Part shown: positions 35,101-49,000 of the stretch, one piece after another
How positions within the stretch are numbered: the stretch's first letter is position 1
Layout: every line of letters begins with the position of its first letter
The notes under the pieces: generated by a model
What the model was told of the DNA's origin: nothing
The model's database searches: none
The model's input: only the letters and a program-made list of their open reading frames with translations
NCBI GenBank assembly: GCA_013350335.1
Contig: CM023540.1
Location: 31,351,175 to 31,415,174, forward strand
DNA from: Chimonanthus salicifolius
Lineage: Eukaryota; Streptophyta; Magnoliopsida; Laurales; Calycanthaceae
DNA length: 64,000 nucleotides
Direction: 5' to 3'
Made by a program: the position numbers and the translations under genes

Positions 35101-36967
35101 AAAACACAATGGATTAAAGAAGAGAGATGAATTCAATATCATTTAAGAGCTAATACTGAAAAGATAAGTATCAAAGGCTTCCATATGAAAAACTTGAGCA
35201 TTACTTCTGCATTTTAGCATAATATACAATGTTTAATATTTAATTTCATGTTGATGACATTTTTTAAGTAACAGAACCCTACCTATCATCACCAACACAA
35301 GTCTACATATATCTTTTGTTTATATATTTCTACTAATAAGCCAGATCTGATACTAGGTTTTCACTTTTATACATTTAACAATCAAATCAGATAACTTTAC
35401 TCCTTCTTTATCTCTGTATGCACTTAGCTTAATTGGCATCATTACCACATCCAAACAGCACTAGATTATTTCTCTTTAATCTGTCCCAGTTCTAGAAGGG
35501 GCTGATTTTTGCGACAAATGTTATGTATATAGTAAAAAAAGGGGTATTTTTTGTGTTTAACAGGGGATCTGAAATTCTTAATTCTAAAGTCAGTTGGCTT
35601 AGTACAGACATTCACTAAAAAATACATGGAGAACTACCCATTAACACAGATAATAAAAAGATGACCAGAACTTCTACCAAGGTCAGAATTTTCTTCCCAA
35701 TACAAAATTTAGAAGTTAAAAAAAAAAAAAACATGAATGCTGTCAAGTAGAACTTGTTTCCAATTTAGAAAAATTCAGACAATTTGACTGGTTGCATTAA
35801 GGAAAGAAAGCCCTGACTCCATCTTTTTCCGATAAGATGTTTTAACAGACATGTTAAACCAGAATCAACTGAATTCTAGCTGAAAGTGTTATAGGCAGAA
35901 CTTCTAATATGACCTTGTCAGTTTGAAGACTACTTTTATGAAACGTTTGGGTTATTGGGTAGAATTAAAGTGCCAGGATATTACATACAGACAGATTTCT
36001 AATGCAAAGACAAGCACATTTGAAGACAACAACGAATTGGAGGAAAAAAAATAGTATTTCCAATAAAAATAACTTTTTTAAAATCAAATCCCACACACCC
36101 CCCCCCCCCCCCCCCACCCCAAAAAAAAAAAAAAAAGAATACCGCAAACATGCATACCTCTTTTTCTTCCACCACCTGATCTTTCAACTCAAAGGCGGAG
36201 AATCTCTTCTCCAAAGTCAATTTGAGCTGAAAATCCAATGATCTCAATTTCGAATCACGCCTTTTTGAAGATTCATACAATTCTTTATAAGAAGGTTGCC
36301 TCTCCACCACATGGTCTATGGAAACAAAGTCCATCATGGTCCTCTGCTCATCCCCATTTTGGGTCAAAGCAGTTGAAACAGAAACTGCTGACATGGATGG
36401 CTCCAATGGAGAATTCAAAACCTTCTGCTCTAGCAAATGCTCATCACCTGTAATCCAGCCTGATGCCAGTGAATGACCTTCTTGCTGCTCCACCAATCTC
36501 TTGTACTCTTCAACACTCAGGTACTCCTCCATCACATCCCTTGATCTAGCAGAATCATTGCCACTCACAGTGATCGCATTTTCACTCTTCCTTATTGAAG
36601 GAGAAGCTTTCATTCTAGTCTCCTCAGTTCCAATCTGACCATTCATCGAACTCTGAAAAATCCCCATTTCTGCAGCTAGTGGAGGTTTCCTAACCGAACC
36701 CACGGAGCCAAAAAGCTTCCGGTTTCTCTGTGGACCGTGCACAATTCGGGGCAGAGGTGCTGGTGGTGGCAAGCTACGGAGCTTGGATACAAAACTCTTC
36801 GCGGCCTCTTCCAAAAAGGGTGTCTCCGAAGCGCGAATTAAGGTAATCCGGGGCTTTTTGGATTGCACGACGTCAGGAGAACCAGAATTTGTATGGAGAG
36901 GGGGGAAAGCACAGCTCAAGCTGAAAATATCATTCAGCCGCTTACGATTCTCCGTCAGAGCACCCAT
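23106..36967 (-). CDS. ESD4: Ubiquitin-like-specific (SUMO) protease, ESD4/ULP1 type
   Basis: C48 cysteine protease that matures SUMO and removes it from targets; ESD4 acts at the nuclear envelope and affects flowering time. Exons on the complement: 36967-36158, 34864-34785, 34674-34581, 34445-34347, 29498-29406, 29302-29183, 27240-27137, 23684-23612 and 23168-23106; phases agree, giving 511 residues (Arabidopsis ESD4: 489). The N-terminal half (1-270) is a poorly conserved regulatory region starting MGALTENRKR. The catalytic domain includes AWLNDE, RRWTTQ and VPIHREIHW. The triad is H402, D419 (in YLDSL) and C470 (in DCGMF), with oxyanion-hole Q464. The residue before DC is Trp where ESD4 has Tyr. 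The protein ends HMPYFRERTALEILNLKAE. Introns 4 (4.85 kb) and 7 (3.45 kb) carry LINE insertions. An ELS1-type paralogue is the alternative. All catalytic residues are intact. Confidence 0.92.
23900..26257 (+). mobile_element. RTE-type LINE, 5'-truncated, antisense in ESD4-like intron 7
   Basis: Reverse-transcriptase motifs read in order on the + strand: WWWNAKVKKLKEKL (about 24235-24280), GTKEGEKRISKLDKVHEQ, FIDLKKAYDSV (from about 25054), HQRSALSPYLFA, and FADDIVLIG near 25320. A RRRGR..KT C-terminal motif follows near 26090. This order and spelling fit plant RTE (BovB-like) LINEs, and the (GAT)n tail at about 26236-26257 is typical. A near-perfect target duplication, CTTGCCAGCTRTGAGA, flanks it (23884-23899 and 26258-26273). 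The endonuclease domain is missing, the usual HQGSALSP is HQRSALSP, and there are many stops. The element is dead. Confidence 0.85.
25408..25532 (-). mobile_element. SINE (family B) fragment inserted in the LINE
   Basis: A poly-T-led segment containing GTGTCCAGACCTCTTAGAGC, CCGACTGATCCTCGG and GGGGAGTGATCC interrupts the LINE reading. GGAGTYAAATTG flanks it as a target duplication (25396-25407 and 25533-25544). The same sequence without the LINE occurs at 49.7 kb, where a tRNA-like head is present; here the head is missing (5'-truncated, minus orientation). Confidence 0.8.
32120..33420 (-). mobile_element. Second RTE-type LINE remnant, sense in ESD4-like intron 4
   Basis: On the minus strand, degenerate frames include KTRERRTRDVDHL and NKRVLVKDDENIFKQY (33.1-33.35 kb, the linker before the RT), LFADNLVL (about 32917-32935, catalytic FADD with Asp to Asn) and then GVEYWAMKNVE, LRSICG and NECMGGNFKVATIDQKMRES (32317-32600). 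This order matches plant RTE LINEs. A degenerate GATGACGATGATT tail lies near 32118. Part of the RT core is missing and stops are frequent, so it is older than the intron-7 copy. The ends are approximate. Confidence 0.65.
33855..34150. repeat. GC-rich degenerate array of CCGTCCGCGGACGG-type palindromes
   Basis: Units related to ACCGTCCGCGGACGGGTA recur about ten times with variable spacing (20-40 bases) and growing decay toward 34150. Examples are CCGTCTGCGGACGGGTA, CTGTCCGCGGACGGGTAAC and CCGTCCGCAGGACGGGTAAC. The core is a perfect 14-base palindrome with CpG sites, and the block is a sharp GC island inside an AT-rich intron of the ESD4-like gene. Confidence 0.7.
36098..36136. repeat. Adjacent homopolymer runs (C18, then A16)
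   Basis: Eighteen C residues, ACCCC and then 16 A residues lie just inside the first intron of the ESD4-like gene, about 22 bases from the donor of exon 1. Read through, they give an artificial poly-Phe/Gly frame extending exon 1, which is not coding. Confidence 0.9.
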
Positions 36968-37600
36968 TTCATATTCTAATTACCCTAAAAACTTTAACAA
37001 CTGTTCCCATTTACTGACATTCATTCCATCAAAAATCACAACCAAAGAAAAACAAAAAAAGAAAAGGAAATCACTTTCCGCAGAAAATGAAATATGATGG
37101 CAAAAGGCTTAATAGACTGCGCAAGGCAATGAATTTCCAAGCGACGGAAATTTCCGGAGAGTTCAAGAGAAGAATCCGAAATCTGACATAGAGAAGGAAA
37201 TGAAGGGCTGGGAAATGGGTTGAAGAAGAGAAACCGGTGCCTTCCAAAACCCTAGAAAGGGTTCCAATCTAACATTCCTTCCAAACACCCACCAATAATA
37301 GATTTTGCAAAAACAACCCTGGGAAATCAGAGCAGACGAGAAAATTGGAGCTTTTGATGGGAGAAAAAAGATTAAAGAGAGCGCATGGGAATGGAAATTC
37401 GCCGGTCAAAACAGAGAGAAAACTGGAAAGTGTAAATGAAATCACCGTCGGAGAAAGTGAAAAGGCAAAAACCTAGAAATAAATACATGAGAGAAGAACA
37501 AAAGCAGTTCCCGCGAGATTTGAGGACGAACGATGTCCATTCAAAATTCATCTTGACCCTACACGTGGCATGATCCGTTGATAGTAGATAAGAAATGCTC
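36968..37600 (-). promoter_or_regulatory. Probable 5'UTR and promoter of the ESD4-like gene
   Basis: Upstream of the ATG, purine-rich sequence (on the + strand) contains a telo-box AAACCCTA at 37247-37254. No strong TATA box is present, which is common for housekeeping genes. The transcription start cannot be fixed from sequence alone. Confidence 0.4.
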
Positions 37601-37744
37601 GAAGTTATTTACTATTTTTATTTAGGGGTGAAGGGTTGAAATTAACTCAGTGTACGAATGTGAGCTGATTCGATCCATTTAATATATATATAGATCTAAT
37701 TTTAAAAATAAATTAATTGTTTTTAATTTAAGTTGAAATGAGAT

Positions 37745-37870
37745 TATACTGACTCAACTATTTTTTTTCTGCGATTTGAAGGTGCCTTACGTGCGTCTCA
37801 CTTTTAAAGGACTTTACCTGACTAAATCTTTCGAGGCATATACATGCCTTCCTATCCATAAATATCTGGT
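37745..37870 (-). mobile_element. SINE (family B) remnant
   Basis: A poly-T start followed by ACCTGACTAAATCTTTCGAGG, CATATACATGCC and TTCCTATCCA aligns loosely with CCCGACTGATCCTCGG..CATGTGAAGGCCTCCCTACCCA of the other family B copies. It is degraded, and the tRNA-like head is not visible. Confidence 0.4.
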
Positions 37871-37878
37871 CCAAACTG

Positions 37879-40400
37879 TCACACCCCGCCCCTTATGGGT
37901 CCAAAATACATGATAATTATTTTTTTTATAATAATCTCTAATCACTTTTCACTATTCATGGACTGGATTCTCAAGATGAACATTTAAGCCTATAACAACC
38001 ATTGTCACAAATACCGTTCTTGAGATATTAACGGCGATTGGTAATATCAGAATATTTTCAAATTCTTGAATTTTTTACTGATAATTTAATGAAAAAATCT
38101 TGCAGAAATTATAATATTTAAAAATAATAAAAATATAATAAACAAAAATATTAATAAAATAAAAATGGTAATAAAGAATTTACCTGCAATTTACCGAAAT
38201 ATTATAGTGATTTTATAGGGAATTTATTGGAAATTTAACGCGGTAATGGTATTTTGCTGACAAAAACGTAGTCAATTTGAAAATACCGTCGATAATTGTG
38301 ACAATGAAAACAACAAAATATACACGTGAATTCAAACATGTACTATATATCCCTATATATAAACATATCATACAAACAAACATTTTCATTCTATCTTATC
38401 AGAGTTACGTATGAAATCATAGCAGTTTATACATGCTTAGAAGTAATATGCTACATGTGGCATAATTATCAAAATTACATTATTCGCATGAAAGTAGATA
38501 TAATAACTATATTTCTCATCAGCGGGAAATATGATCGACTGCATAGGCTCCCTCGTAAGACAATAATGGATGTTCCTCCTCCTCAAGTGCTAAACCTGTA
38601 ACGTAAGGGATGTGAGCTCCTAACCCAATAAAAAGTTCTCACAAGATATCTTAACATAATAACACATGTTAATTAAATAAACAATGAAATAAAACATAAT
38701 ATTAATAATTGTATACTTCTACCATTAATATCATCTATCCATATTTACCAATTCCTGCCATCACCTTTTCACACAATTGAAGCACACAACAAAGTCTCAA
38801 ATGCATCAAGTCCTGACACAGTTAAAATGCAGCATCCTTCAAAGCTATACGACACTAACCGTTAATAATTGTCCAACTGCTAAATGTGTAAAGATAGTAT
38901 TCCCAATAACAATTTTTCCATACAAGAAAGATAATTTCATAACTACTTACATATTTTTTACATTCTTCCATGTGTGCCCTCTTACTTAGGGTCTACACTG
39001 AGTGTACTATCAATTTTCAAAATTTCGGTTTCAAGACCCAAACATAAATGTACTCCATAAACAGATACCACAGTATATCACATATATAATTCGAAATGAC
39101 TACGGACATTCATGCGCCTTCGCCTAGTTTCATTAACTCATCAACCTCTAGACATGTAAATGAGTTTATACTCCATTTAGAGACTACTTGACCTCGACTT
39201 CCTCACACCTTTCATGCTTCTACTCTAATAGTTAGAACAATTATCCACCTCTTACATGGAAGCGGTATCAAGTCCCGCGTTCTAGTCCACTTAATCTTTT
39301 CCATGTGTATAATAACCATGGGTCCCATTCGTTGTCTTAGAGTCTAGGTTGGTCAAACAATTCAAACATGATATTGTCGATTCTCCCAACTATAATATGT
39401 CGGGTAAAATCAGAAATCTATGAAATAATAATACACAATGATATTAAGACAGAGATTATATGTATAACATAAATAACTTCTTTGATTACTTTTTTCCAAA
39501 ATCATAAAGAAGTTGGGTGCGAGTCCACTTACAAGTTACTACTTCATTTTAATTGATGTTAGAATAGTTAGCCATCCAAAATACTTAATAAAAGAAAAAT
39601 GAAAGTTTTCAGTGTCTTCTCTCGTATTTTTCTTCTGGATTGGACCACGGAGAGATATTGAGAGAGGCCTAGAGGATACAGTACAGAAATATAAAATGCT
39701 CGGGCCATTTCTCGTATTGTCTTATAGATTGGACTATATAAACATATTAAGGTAGGCCTAGAGAGTACACTAAATAAATCCGCCCGATCCCTTTTTACCA
39801 CCGAGTGGCGAAAGAAGAGAAAAGAATATCACTGACTATAGATTGCCACCGAACGGTGTTTTCGCTATGCTACATATGGAGGGTTTACGGCATGGACTTT
39901 GAAATTTTCCACTAAAAATAAATTAAACTTTTAAACTAAATTAAATACCTATCTTGACAATTTTAAAATACTTTAAAAATGCCCAAATAATTCAATTGAA
40001 ATTTATAAGTAAAAACTTCATCAAATTTTGAATTAAAACAAAAACTAATTAAAATACAATAAAAGATATTAAAAAGTTAATTAGTAAATGGAAATAAAAT
40101 CATACTCATTTTTAAACAATTAGAAATTTATTTCAAGTTTTAAATAAACAAATAAAAATAATCGAAACAAATCAAATCATAATAATAATTCACATTATTT
40201 TAATAAGAAAACTTATTTTAAGTTTAAAACAAACAATTTCAAAATAGTAATCAAAATGATATTTCATTTTATTTCTTTATTTTAAATTTACAAAAAAGGT
40301 AAATACAAATAATAAATAAAATATCTAAAGTTACCTATCACAAAAGCCCAAATTGGGTGGACGTTGCTGTGGCCAAGGAGAATATTGCAAAGAGAATGAG
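37879..40400. mobile_element. Possible LTR-like retroelement sequence (non-coding)
   Basis: The stretch begins TGTCACACCCCGCCCCTTATG, the kind of start seen at many plant LTR-type elements. It also contains GTGAGCTCCTAACCCAATAAA near 38610, similar to GTGAGCYNNNNNNYCAGT phrases in such repeats. No gag or pol similarity was found and I could not identify the second end, so a solo LTR or a large non-coding derivative is possible. The rest is AT-rich with no gene. Confidence 0.35.
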
Positions 40401-42543
40401 TTTGCAAGGTAATAATCCCATCCCCACCCTTTGATATTTACGGCAAAGCCTAAGGTAGCTTGGGCTTTGATGATTCATGCATTTAGATAACTTATCATTA
40501 TTTTATTATTTTATTTCTTTACTTCACTTGGTTTGTAACTTTGTATTCCTCCCATTCTGCCACGTTGGCTGTAGCTACAAGTTTGCAGCTTTCATGATTC
40601 ATAGCCTACATTGGTTTATAAATATAATATTATAATATTATTTGATTAGATTTATGTCTCTATTTTATATTCTCACTAATTGAATAACAGAGAGACATCC
40701 TCAGAATGATCCAACTGTCCAAAAGATAGGTTTTAAAATTAGAAAGGTTATTAAAATTTGAGAGAAAACACACATTTAAAATTCGACGATTTAATAAAAA
40801 ACGACGTTTTTCTCAAATTAACTCATTTTTGAAATATTCTTTGAAAAAAATATAAAAATACAAAAGTTTACTTAAAACACGTACTAGACACTGTTAGGAC
40901 TGAACTTCCAACTAAAAGACTGGCCTAATAGGTGGAGTGAACCAGTCTTACATAAATTCTTAGATACCCCTCTCTAACTAATGTGAGACTCTCGTTCGCA
41001 CCCTAAAATCTTTCTCCTTACTCGACGGGATCCGTACATATGATCACTCACTTAGAATAAGATAGGGAAAAAGGTCAATTTGCAGGATGCCAAGCCCATG
41101 AACTCGCATAGATGCCAAGCTTGCATAAAAAGGCTGAGCTTAATGAGTCGGATCGGGCTAAGCCCATAATGTTCCTCATTTCTATTGTCCTTCTTCCATA
41201 GCAAGGTTGTCCTTTGCATTTTGGTTCACGAGAGAACGTTTGTGGTAAAATTTATTTCATTCGAGTGAAGCCGATCACGAGTGGGATTCTATTTTTCAGT
41301 AAATTTGTACCTCATGTGGACTCTACTCATCATATATTTATTCACATGGATTCGATTTTAATTTAGTTTGAATTTATTATTAAATTAAAATTAATTTTAC
41401 TTTCACAACTTTTGAAAAAACACGATTTTTTCCAAATCTAAAGGACTTGTGGATGTGTTTTTTTTAAACGGAGTATCATTTTAAACATAAACTTCATCCA
41501 TTTGAGTCCCACAATCAAATTTTTACTTTTTAAAAAATTAATTTAAAAATAACGAAAAGACTATCAGCAATTAAAGTTATCAAACGTTCTAAAAAATCAT
41601 TAAGATACCCTGATAATTTTGGCCCAGAATTTTATGTTCAAATTTAATCCACTAATAACTCTACGTTCACTTTCAATATAAAGTGTTAGACTTTTAATAA
41701 TTTTAAATGGCAAATTCAGACATAATATTTTTCCAAATGAGAGCTGATTTTATATCGATGAGTTTTGAATGGTGTCAGGTTTCAGATATAAATACACTAT
41801 GATAGAGCATTCACGGGCAGAAAACAGGGCTGTGAACACCACTAATATTATACACAAGTATGCATCAAGACAGGTACAAGCCTCGCAAACCACAAACTGA
41901 GTGACTTTACTGGAAGTGGTCCTTTGAAGTGAAGTGCGAATCGAACTTAAAACTCCCACTTCTTGATTCGGATTTATAGCTATCACTCCAACTCAGGTTC
42001 AATAAAAAATTATAGCCATCACTCCAACTCAGGTTAAATAAAAATTCATTGAAAATTGGCCCCAAGCAGGCCTCATTTAGACAGGATGAAAATGCCTTTC
42101 AAAAGCGCACATTCCATATTGGACCCACCCTTATGACCCCCACAAGGACCACCCTTGTCGGAAAGTGTCACCCAAGAGAGTAATTCCAGAACTGAGATCC
42201 CTATCTAGGACAATTTATTGGTTCAGCCTACAATAGTTTGCTACTTACTGGAGAGTGACCCCGCTATCCAAATTTCAATCACACAAAAGGCACAACAGTG
42301 AGCATGCCCCAATAAGCAATGGGGTAAGAAAGTAAAATAATCCAAATTGCCAACCATCATCAGCACAAAACCATCAACCATGTTCCAAATCATGTCTAAA
42401 ACGATCTATGAAAAGTTGGGTAGTAAACAATCCGGCCACCAAACTGGACATTGGAAATCATACTTGATTACTTATAAAGAAAAATAAAAACAAAACACAA
42501 GCCTGCAAAATTTAAAACGGAAAAAAGAGAAAAGAAAAAGGAA
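40400..42543. other. Intergenic spacer and RPL7 3' side
   Basis: AT-rich sequence without a recognised gene. A diverged relative of the hairpin-MITE family lies at about 41560-41690 (AAAGTTATCAAACGTTCT, ATCATTAAGATACC). A direct repeat of TATAGCYATCACTCCAACTCAGGTT occurs near 41977 and 42011. The last few hundred bases probably include the RPL7 3'UTR. Confidence 0.5.
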
Positions 42544-44151
<1,608 letters not shown>

Positions 44152-46222
44152 CTCTGCATCAGAACAATCAGCAAACAACAAAGGCATAAGTATCAAAACA
44201 CCGTTACTCCGGTTTATTGGATGATAAATCAAAGTCAATATCACAAACTAATAAATCAAATCAACAGGAAAATATGAAACATAGGGTCTAATTGAAGTGC
44301 CCACCAAAGGACCAACTTCACAATTTTATGAGGCGACCACATTTTACCTTGTTCAAAAGATCAATAAATCAAAAACTAATTCACTTTTATCAGGTAATTT
44401 CAGATCAAACACAAAGGGTATGATGATCTAGTAGTCTATTGACAAGAAACACAAAGGATATGATGATCTAGTAGTATATTGACAAGAGATGAGACGCAAA
44501 TTGCATATTTGTCTGTGCACCTGTATCATGCCTACAGTAATGCTGTTGGATGCATCGCAGGATGGGAAACAAATGCAGAAAGCGGCCCAAGATCAAATGT
44601 GATTCCAAGTCAATTATGGTTGAATACTTGGATGTGTGGAACCATTGCAACTGATCATAGCCATTGTGATCATTGTTCAATCAACAAAAACCATGATGAG
44701 AAGTCCAACTTCTCCTAATGCATAAATTGATGATAACCTGCAGAATGAGTAACTAATACATAACAACATCCATCACAACAAATCTTTCTTCCTTCTCTGC
44801 CTTTGAATATCAAGTTCCAATTTATGGATGTACGTGTCTCGTTTTCTTCTTTTACTTTGGAAGTTTTGTATGCTTATTGATTTCAAATTTCATTGGTCAA
44901 CACCGTTCAAATTCTGAAAGGATGATCAGGTTAATCAGCAAAACATCCACATGCACATCCAAACCATCCACATCCTGATTCTTGTTGTTGGCATAACAAG
45001 GTCAGATATAACACTCACTCCACCAGATTGATGCTGCCATTAGGTAAAAGGTTAAAAAGAAAACACCAGATCTACCGGGCCATTGAAATAAAAAGGAAAT
45101 AGTCAGCAATTGTAACAGGCATTAAAATGAACGGTTAACATCACCATTCAACATAAACTTTGGCTACATGTCTCTATCACATCCATAATTTGGACAATTT
45201 TCATTGGCATGCATGACACATGAAACCTCCATATAAAAAATACCTCAATAACATATTTGACCTCTTTCATCCACAAGAACATATTACCTATTATTCAAAA
45301 AAAAAAAAAAAAGAACATATTAGGTTTCTTTAGGTACATAAAGATGTGTTGGACCTGAAATTGACCCATAAACTTGTATTAGGCCCTCAAGAGATTACAC
45401 CTGAACTCAATTGGCCAACAATTAAATCACAACTAAATTGAAAATCCAAAAAAGCCACTTTGTACAAACCCCAAACCCAAACACCACATCGTCGTTACCA
45501 TCAAGGCCATTCATCACCCATCTATCTGGAGTAGGCACAAATAATCAGATTTGACAAATTGTCTTCCATGGGCCAAATGTCTAACTAATAACTAACACTC
45601 ACAGGGCTCAAACCTGCAGTCTTCATGGTTTACCAAACCCAAATATTAATACGTTAAAGAAAAACAACTCCATTTCAATACAAATGCTACATTCGCAAGC
45701 AAGCCCCAACCCAGCTAGAGAGAGAGTGGAAGAACCCCCTCCCCCCAAAAAATAAATAAATAAATAAAACACACAAAAGAAGAAGCAATCTCCACAACAT
45801 ATGAAGCAAATAATGATGAGTACAAACTAGGACCTAAATTGCTGTACTACCAAGGATTTATTTGGCATTTGGGACTCAATCCCATTTTTTATCTGGAAAC
45901 CAACCTTTACTTTTGCAAAGTGAATCACTAAAGAAGTAAATGACTGCCAAAATTACCTACTTCCCAGTGAAATCAGGAACTTGTGAAACACAGCATGAAG
46001 TCCATTTTAGAAAAAGTAATTAGATTTGCTCTTTCAAAACCTTCTGGCTTACAGGATAAAACATATGAGGCTATAGCCTAAACAAAATCTACATCCAAGG
46101 TGATGGGAATTTCTCAAAGCGGAAAAACTTATTCATAAGCAATTATTATGACAATAAACAAATAACCCAAACACCCATCAACATCCACGATGAAACCAAC
46201 AAATCTTTTATTTATGAGCAGT

Positions 46223-46338
46223 GATCAGATACTGTCGGCAGTATGATACTGTTGGTCAAATCCACCCTCCCTTTAGAGTTTTAATTTAAATGGATAGAAA
46301 ATCTGCCGGCAGTACGATGCTCGCGACAGTATATGATC
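46223..46338. mobile_element. Small foldback (MITE-like)
   Basis: TGATCAGATACTGTCGGCAG at the left is mirrored by CGACAGTATATGATCA at the right, with an inner CTGCCGGCAG palindrome. The length is about 115 bases. No target duplication was confirmed. Confidence 0.45.
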
Positions 46339-47154
46339 ATTTCACTTTATTTATTGAAAAAAAAGGAAAAAGAAATCTAGAGCAGGGTTTGGTTATATGG
46401 TAAATGGTAGTGGAGGAAAAAATATCAGTAGCATAAAGGATTGCTCCTGTTTGGTAGACACCCAGAATGGAGAGAAGGTTCACACCCTCAAGGGGTGGTG
46501 AAATCATCATTCACCGGAGTTGACCTTCTCTCCATTTTCTTTAGCAGTTTGAAAAAATGTTTAGATGTAAAAAATGTCTCTTCACCCTTCTCTTTGAAAG
46601 GAAAATTGTTTCTCCACTTTGATATCTAAGATTTGAATCTAGGAATATTTTAAAAGTGAGAGAAGTTATGTAGGATTGCTATAGACATGACATATTCCTT
46701 CATAAGGAACATTGATCCGTCAATAGGTTTTTTTTAGTTACTTCATAGAATCTTTCAGAGTAGAACTATAGAAACTCCAAACAGGAGCAATGTATATGTG
46801 GAGTTTCTTCATGGTATACTTTTCTACATTGAGCATCCTCCACTTAATAGGGTCAACCCCTCAATTTTTTTTCCTTTTTTATGATAACATAGAGAATATA
46901 CTCAAAGTAAAAATATAAACAGTGGGTAAGTAAACTATGGGAAACCAGTTTCCACACACCCAAACACCACCTAGATATCTAATTTATTAAATAACAAATT
47001 TAGCAATACTGGGGAAAAAATTGCTGCCACACTTCTAGTCAAATATACAATCAAATCAAGCATACGATTCAATGGGTTGAAACATGTAAACAAACAGCCG
47101 AAAACCCCATACATTGACCAACACTTACAGAAGTCGAAGCCAAGGGCTCCTTGA

Positions 47155-47840
47155 GCTTAAGGTTGTGTTTAGATGAGGAGAACTTAAAGTAGGAGATGTA
47201 TCCTTACTTCTCCTGAGACCGGGAAAGAGAAGTAAGGAGAACCTTAACCGCTTGAGGTTACCTTGGAGAGCTTATTAAGGGCACATAAGTTGTGTGTTAA
47301 GTCTTTTTTTTTTATTTATTTTCAAAATCATGAATCTTCAAAGAAAAATATCAATGGAATTAAAAATTCATTTCTAGCTCAGCATGTAGACCAAATTTTA
47401 GTTGAGAAGTCAAATACAAACCATTTGATCTTAGCAATCAAAATCACTAGGTGTCTTTAGAGGAAAGAAAAACAGATGTCTAATGATGTTTGACTGTTGA
47501 CATTAAGTGGCTGGGATTTGAATTTTTTTTTTTTAAATTGAAATTTGGCCCATGAATCAAGCTTTAAATGAGCTTTCAACTCCATTTATTAGATTATTTA
47601 TTTAACTAAAAAAGTATAATGAGGCTTAACCTAAGTGGCAGGTTGCACAAAACATCATCTTCTCCAAAGCAGGAGTAGACGGTGTTCTCCTGCAAGGGGT
47701 GGAAAAAATCATCTTCTCTTAGAATAGAAGAACTTTAACATCTAGTGGGTTCCACTTTCTCCCTAGAAATGGATGCCAAACAGGAGAACTTGAACTTCTC
47801 TAGGAAATGTCTCCTCCCCATCCAAAAACAGCCTGAGGTG
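47155..47840. mobile_element. Foldback (MITE-like) element with TTTAGATGAGGAGAA-type ends
   Basis: The left end GTGTTTAGATGAGGAGAACTT is mirrored by the right end AAGTTC..TCCTCCCCATCCAAAAACAGCC, giving imperfect TIRs of about 50 bases. Similar phrases occur near 8990 and 46440-46510, so this is a dispersed family. No open frame. The exact borders and target duplication are uncertain. Confidence 0.5.
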
Positions 47841-48935
47841 CAAACCTAAGCTTGTCAAGCACACTATTTAAATACTTAAAAAATGTGTAGATTCATGATT
47901 TTTTGTCCCTATTGTATAAGTATTAACAAAATGCAACAATAATAACAAAAAAAAAAAAAAACTTAAATATATTGGAAACTATGCTTCCAGACACGTTATA
48001 TAAGCATATATTATATATATGCACAAGTATATCATCAAATAATTAGAAACTTTTATTAAAGTACTACTAACAATTACTTCATATTAGTTATAATAATTAC
48101 TAGCAAACTAAATACTATATTCCATAGAAACTTAAAAAAAAAGTTTATCATAGAAAAAAGGTTTCTAAATAACTAGAGGATGGCCTAGGTGCAAAATAGG
48201 TCTGAAGCCTAGGCAAGGGCTGAAGAGCAATTAAGGCATGCTTTTTTACTACTACGCCAACACCAAGAGTACCCCTAACCCAACAACAACACTATTGACT
48301 ATACTCCACCGCCAGCCAAAAGGAACATCTCTCATAAGAGGATACTAAAAAAATCGAAATAAAAAAGTCCCAAATAAGCAACACTCAGAAGCCCATTTAT
48401 GTCAAGATTTGAAAAACGAAACTCACGGACTAAATCTAACAGCAACAAAATAAAAAAAAATCAGTAGCCATGCTATCCAGTACCAGCAACTCATTCCAAA
48501 TGCAAAAGGAAAATACTGTAAAAAAAAAATATCACTCTCAACTCTCTGAGTTCTTCATGGCCAAAAAACAAAAGATACGTACTCAATCAGCAAAACCTAT
48601 AACTCTTCAACCAAGCCCACCAAACCAAAATTCCATATATACATCAAACCCCATTTCTCCGATCTTAAAAACACAAAAAACGCCGTTAAACCGGCAATCT
48701 AATAAAGCCCAGTTCTCTTAACTCAACCGATTAACCCATTCAACAGTCACAAACCACCATTCCATAACAATAATATATATATATATATATACTGAGAACG
48801 CTTAAGATCACATGTTGTATCAAACATCGTGATAGCTATGAATGCTTGGAAAGAAAATACAATCTTCACGAGCTTTATAGAAGTAGAAAACCCAGGAAAA
48901 CCTAATAAAAATAAAAATCGATAGAAAAAATTCAC

Positions 48936-48975
48936 CTCTGAGATTCAGTTTTCTTCGATATCAGGCGAAAGAGCG
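48936..48975 (-). other. Probable non-coding first exon (5'UTR) of RPL7
   Basis: On the minus strand CAGCCGCTCTTTCGCC and GAAAACTGAATCTCAGAG end at a good donor (GTGAAT, just below 48936). A TATA-like TATAAGT lies at 49001-49007. Spliced to the acceptor at 44154, this gives a pyrimidine-rich 5'UTR typical of ribosomal protein genes, with an intron of about 4.8 kb. A transcript is needed to confirm it, since a nearer unseen first exon is possible. Confidence 0.55.
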
Positions 48976-49000
48976 GCTGAGGCAGAAGAAGGCATGAATT

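Larger units (their letters stand above)
44154..48935 (-). other. Probable RPL7 5'UTR intron contents
   Basis: AT-rich sequence without recognised genes. It holds near-duplicate words (TATGATGATCTAGTAGTNTATTGACAAGA at about 44418 and 44459), a small foldback at 46223-46338, a larger one at 47155-47840, an A-run near 45298 and a (TA)n run at about 48773-48791. Confidence 0.5.

Noticed and set aside
35999..36157. Open frame continuing the SUMO protease exon 1 with poly-Phe and poly-Gly
   Set aside because: It crosses a good GT donor at 36157/36156 and then reads C-run and A-run homopolymers. It is intron, and the next exon joins in phase at 34864.
39568..39801. Minus-strand open frame of 77 codons
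   Set aside because: Low-complexity, with no recognisable domain, inside AT-rich LTR-like sequence. No splice or promoter support.
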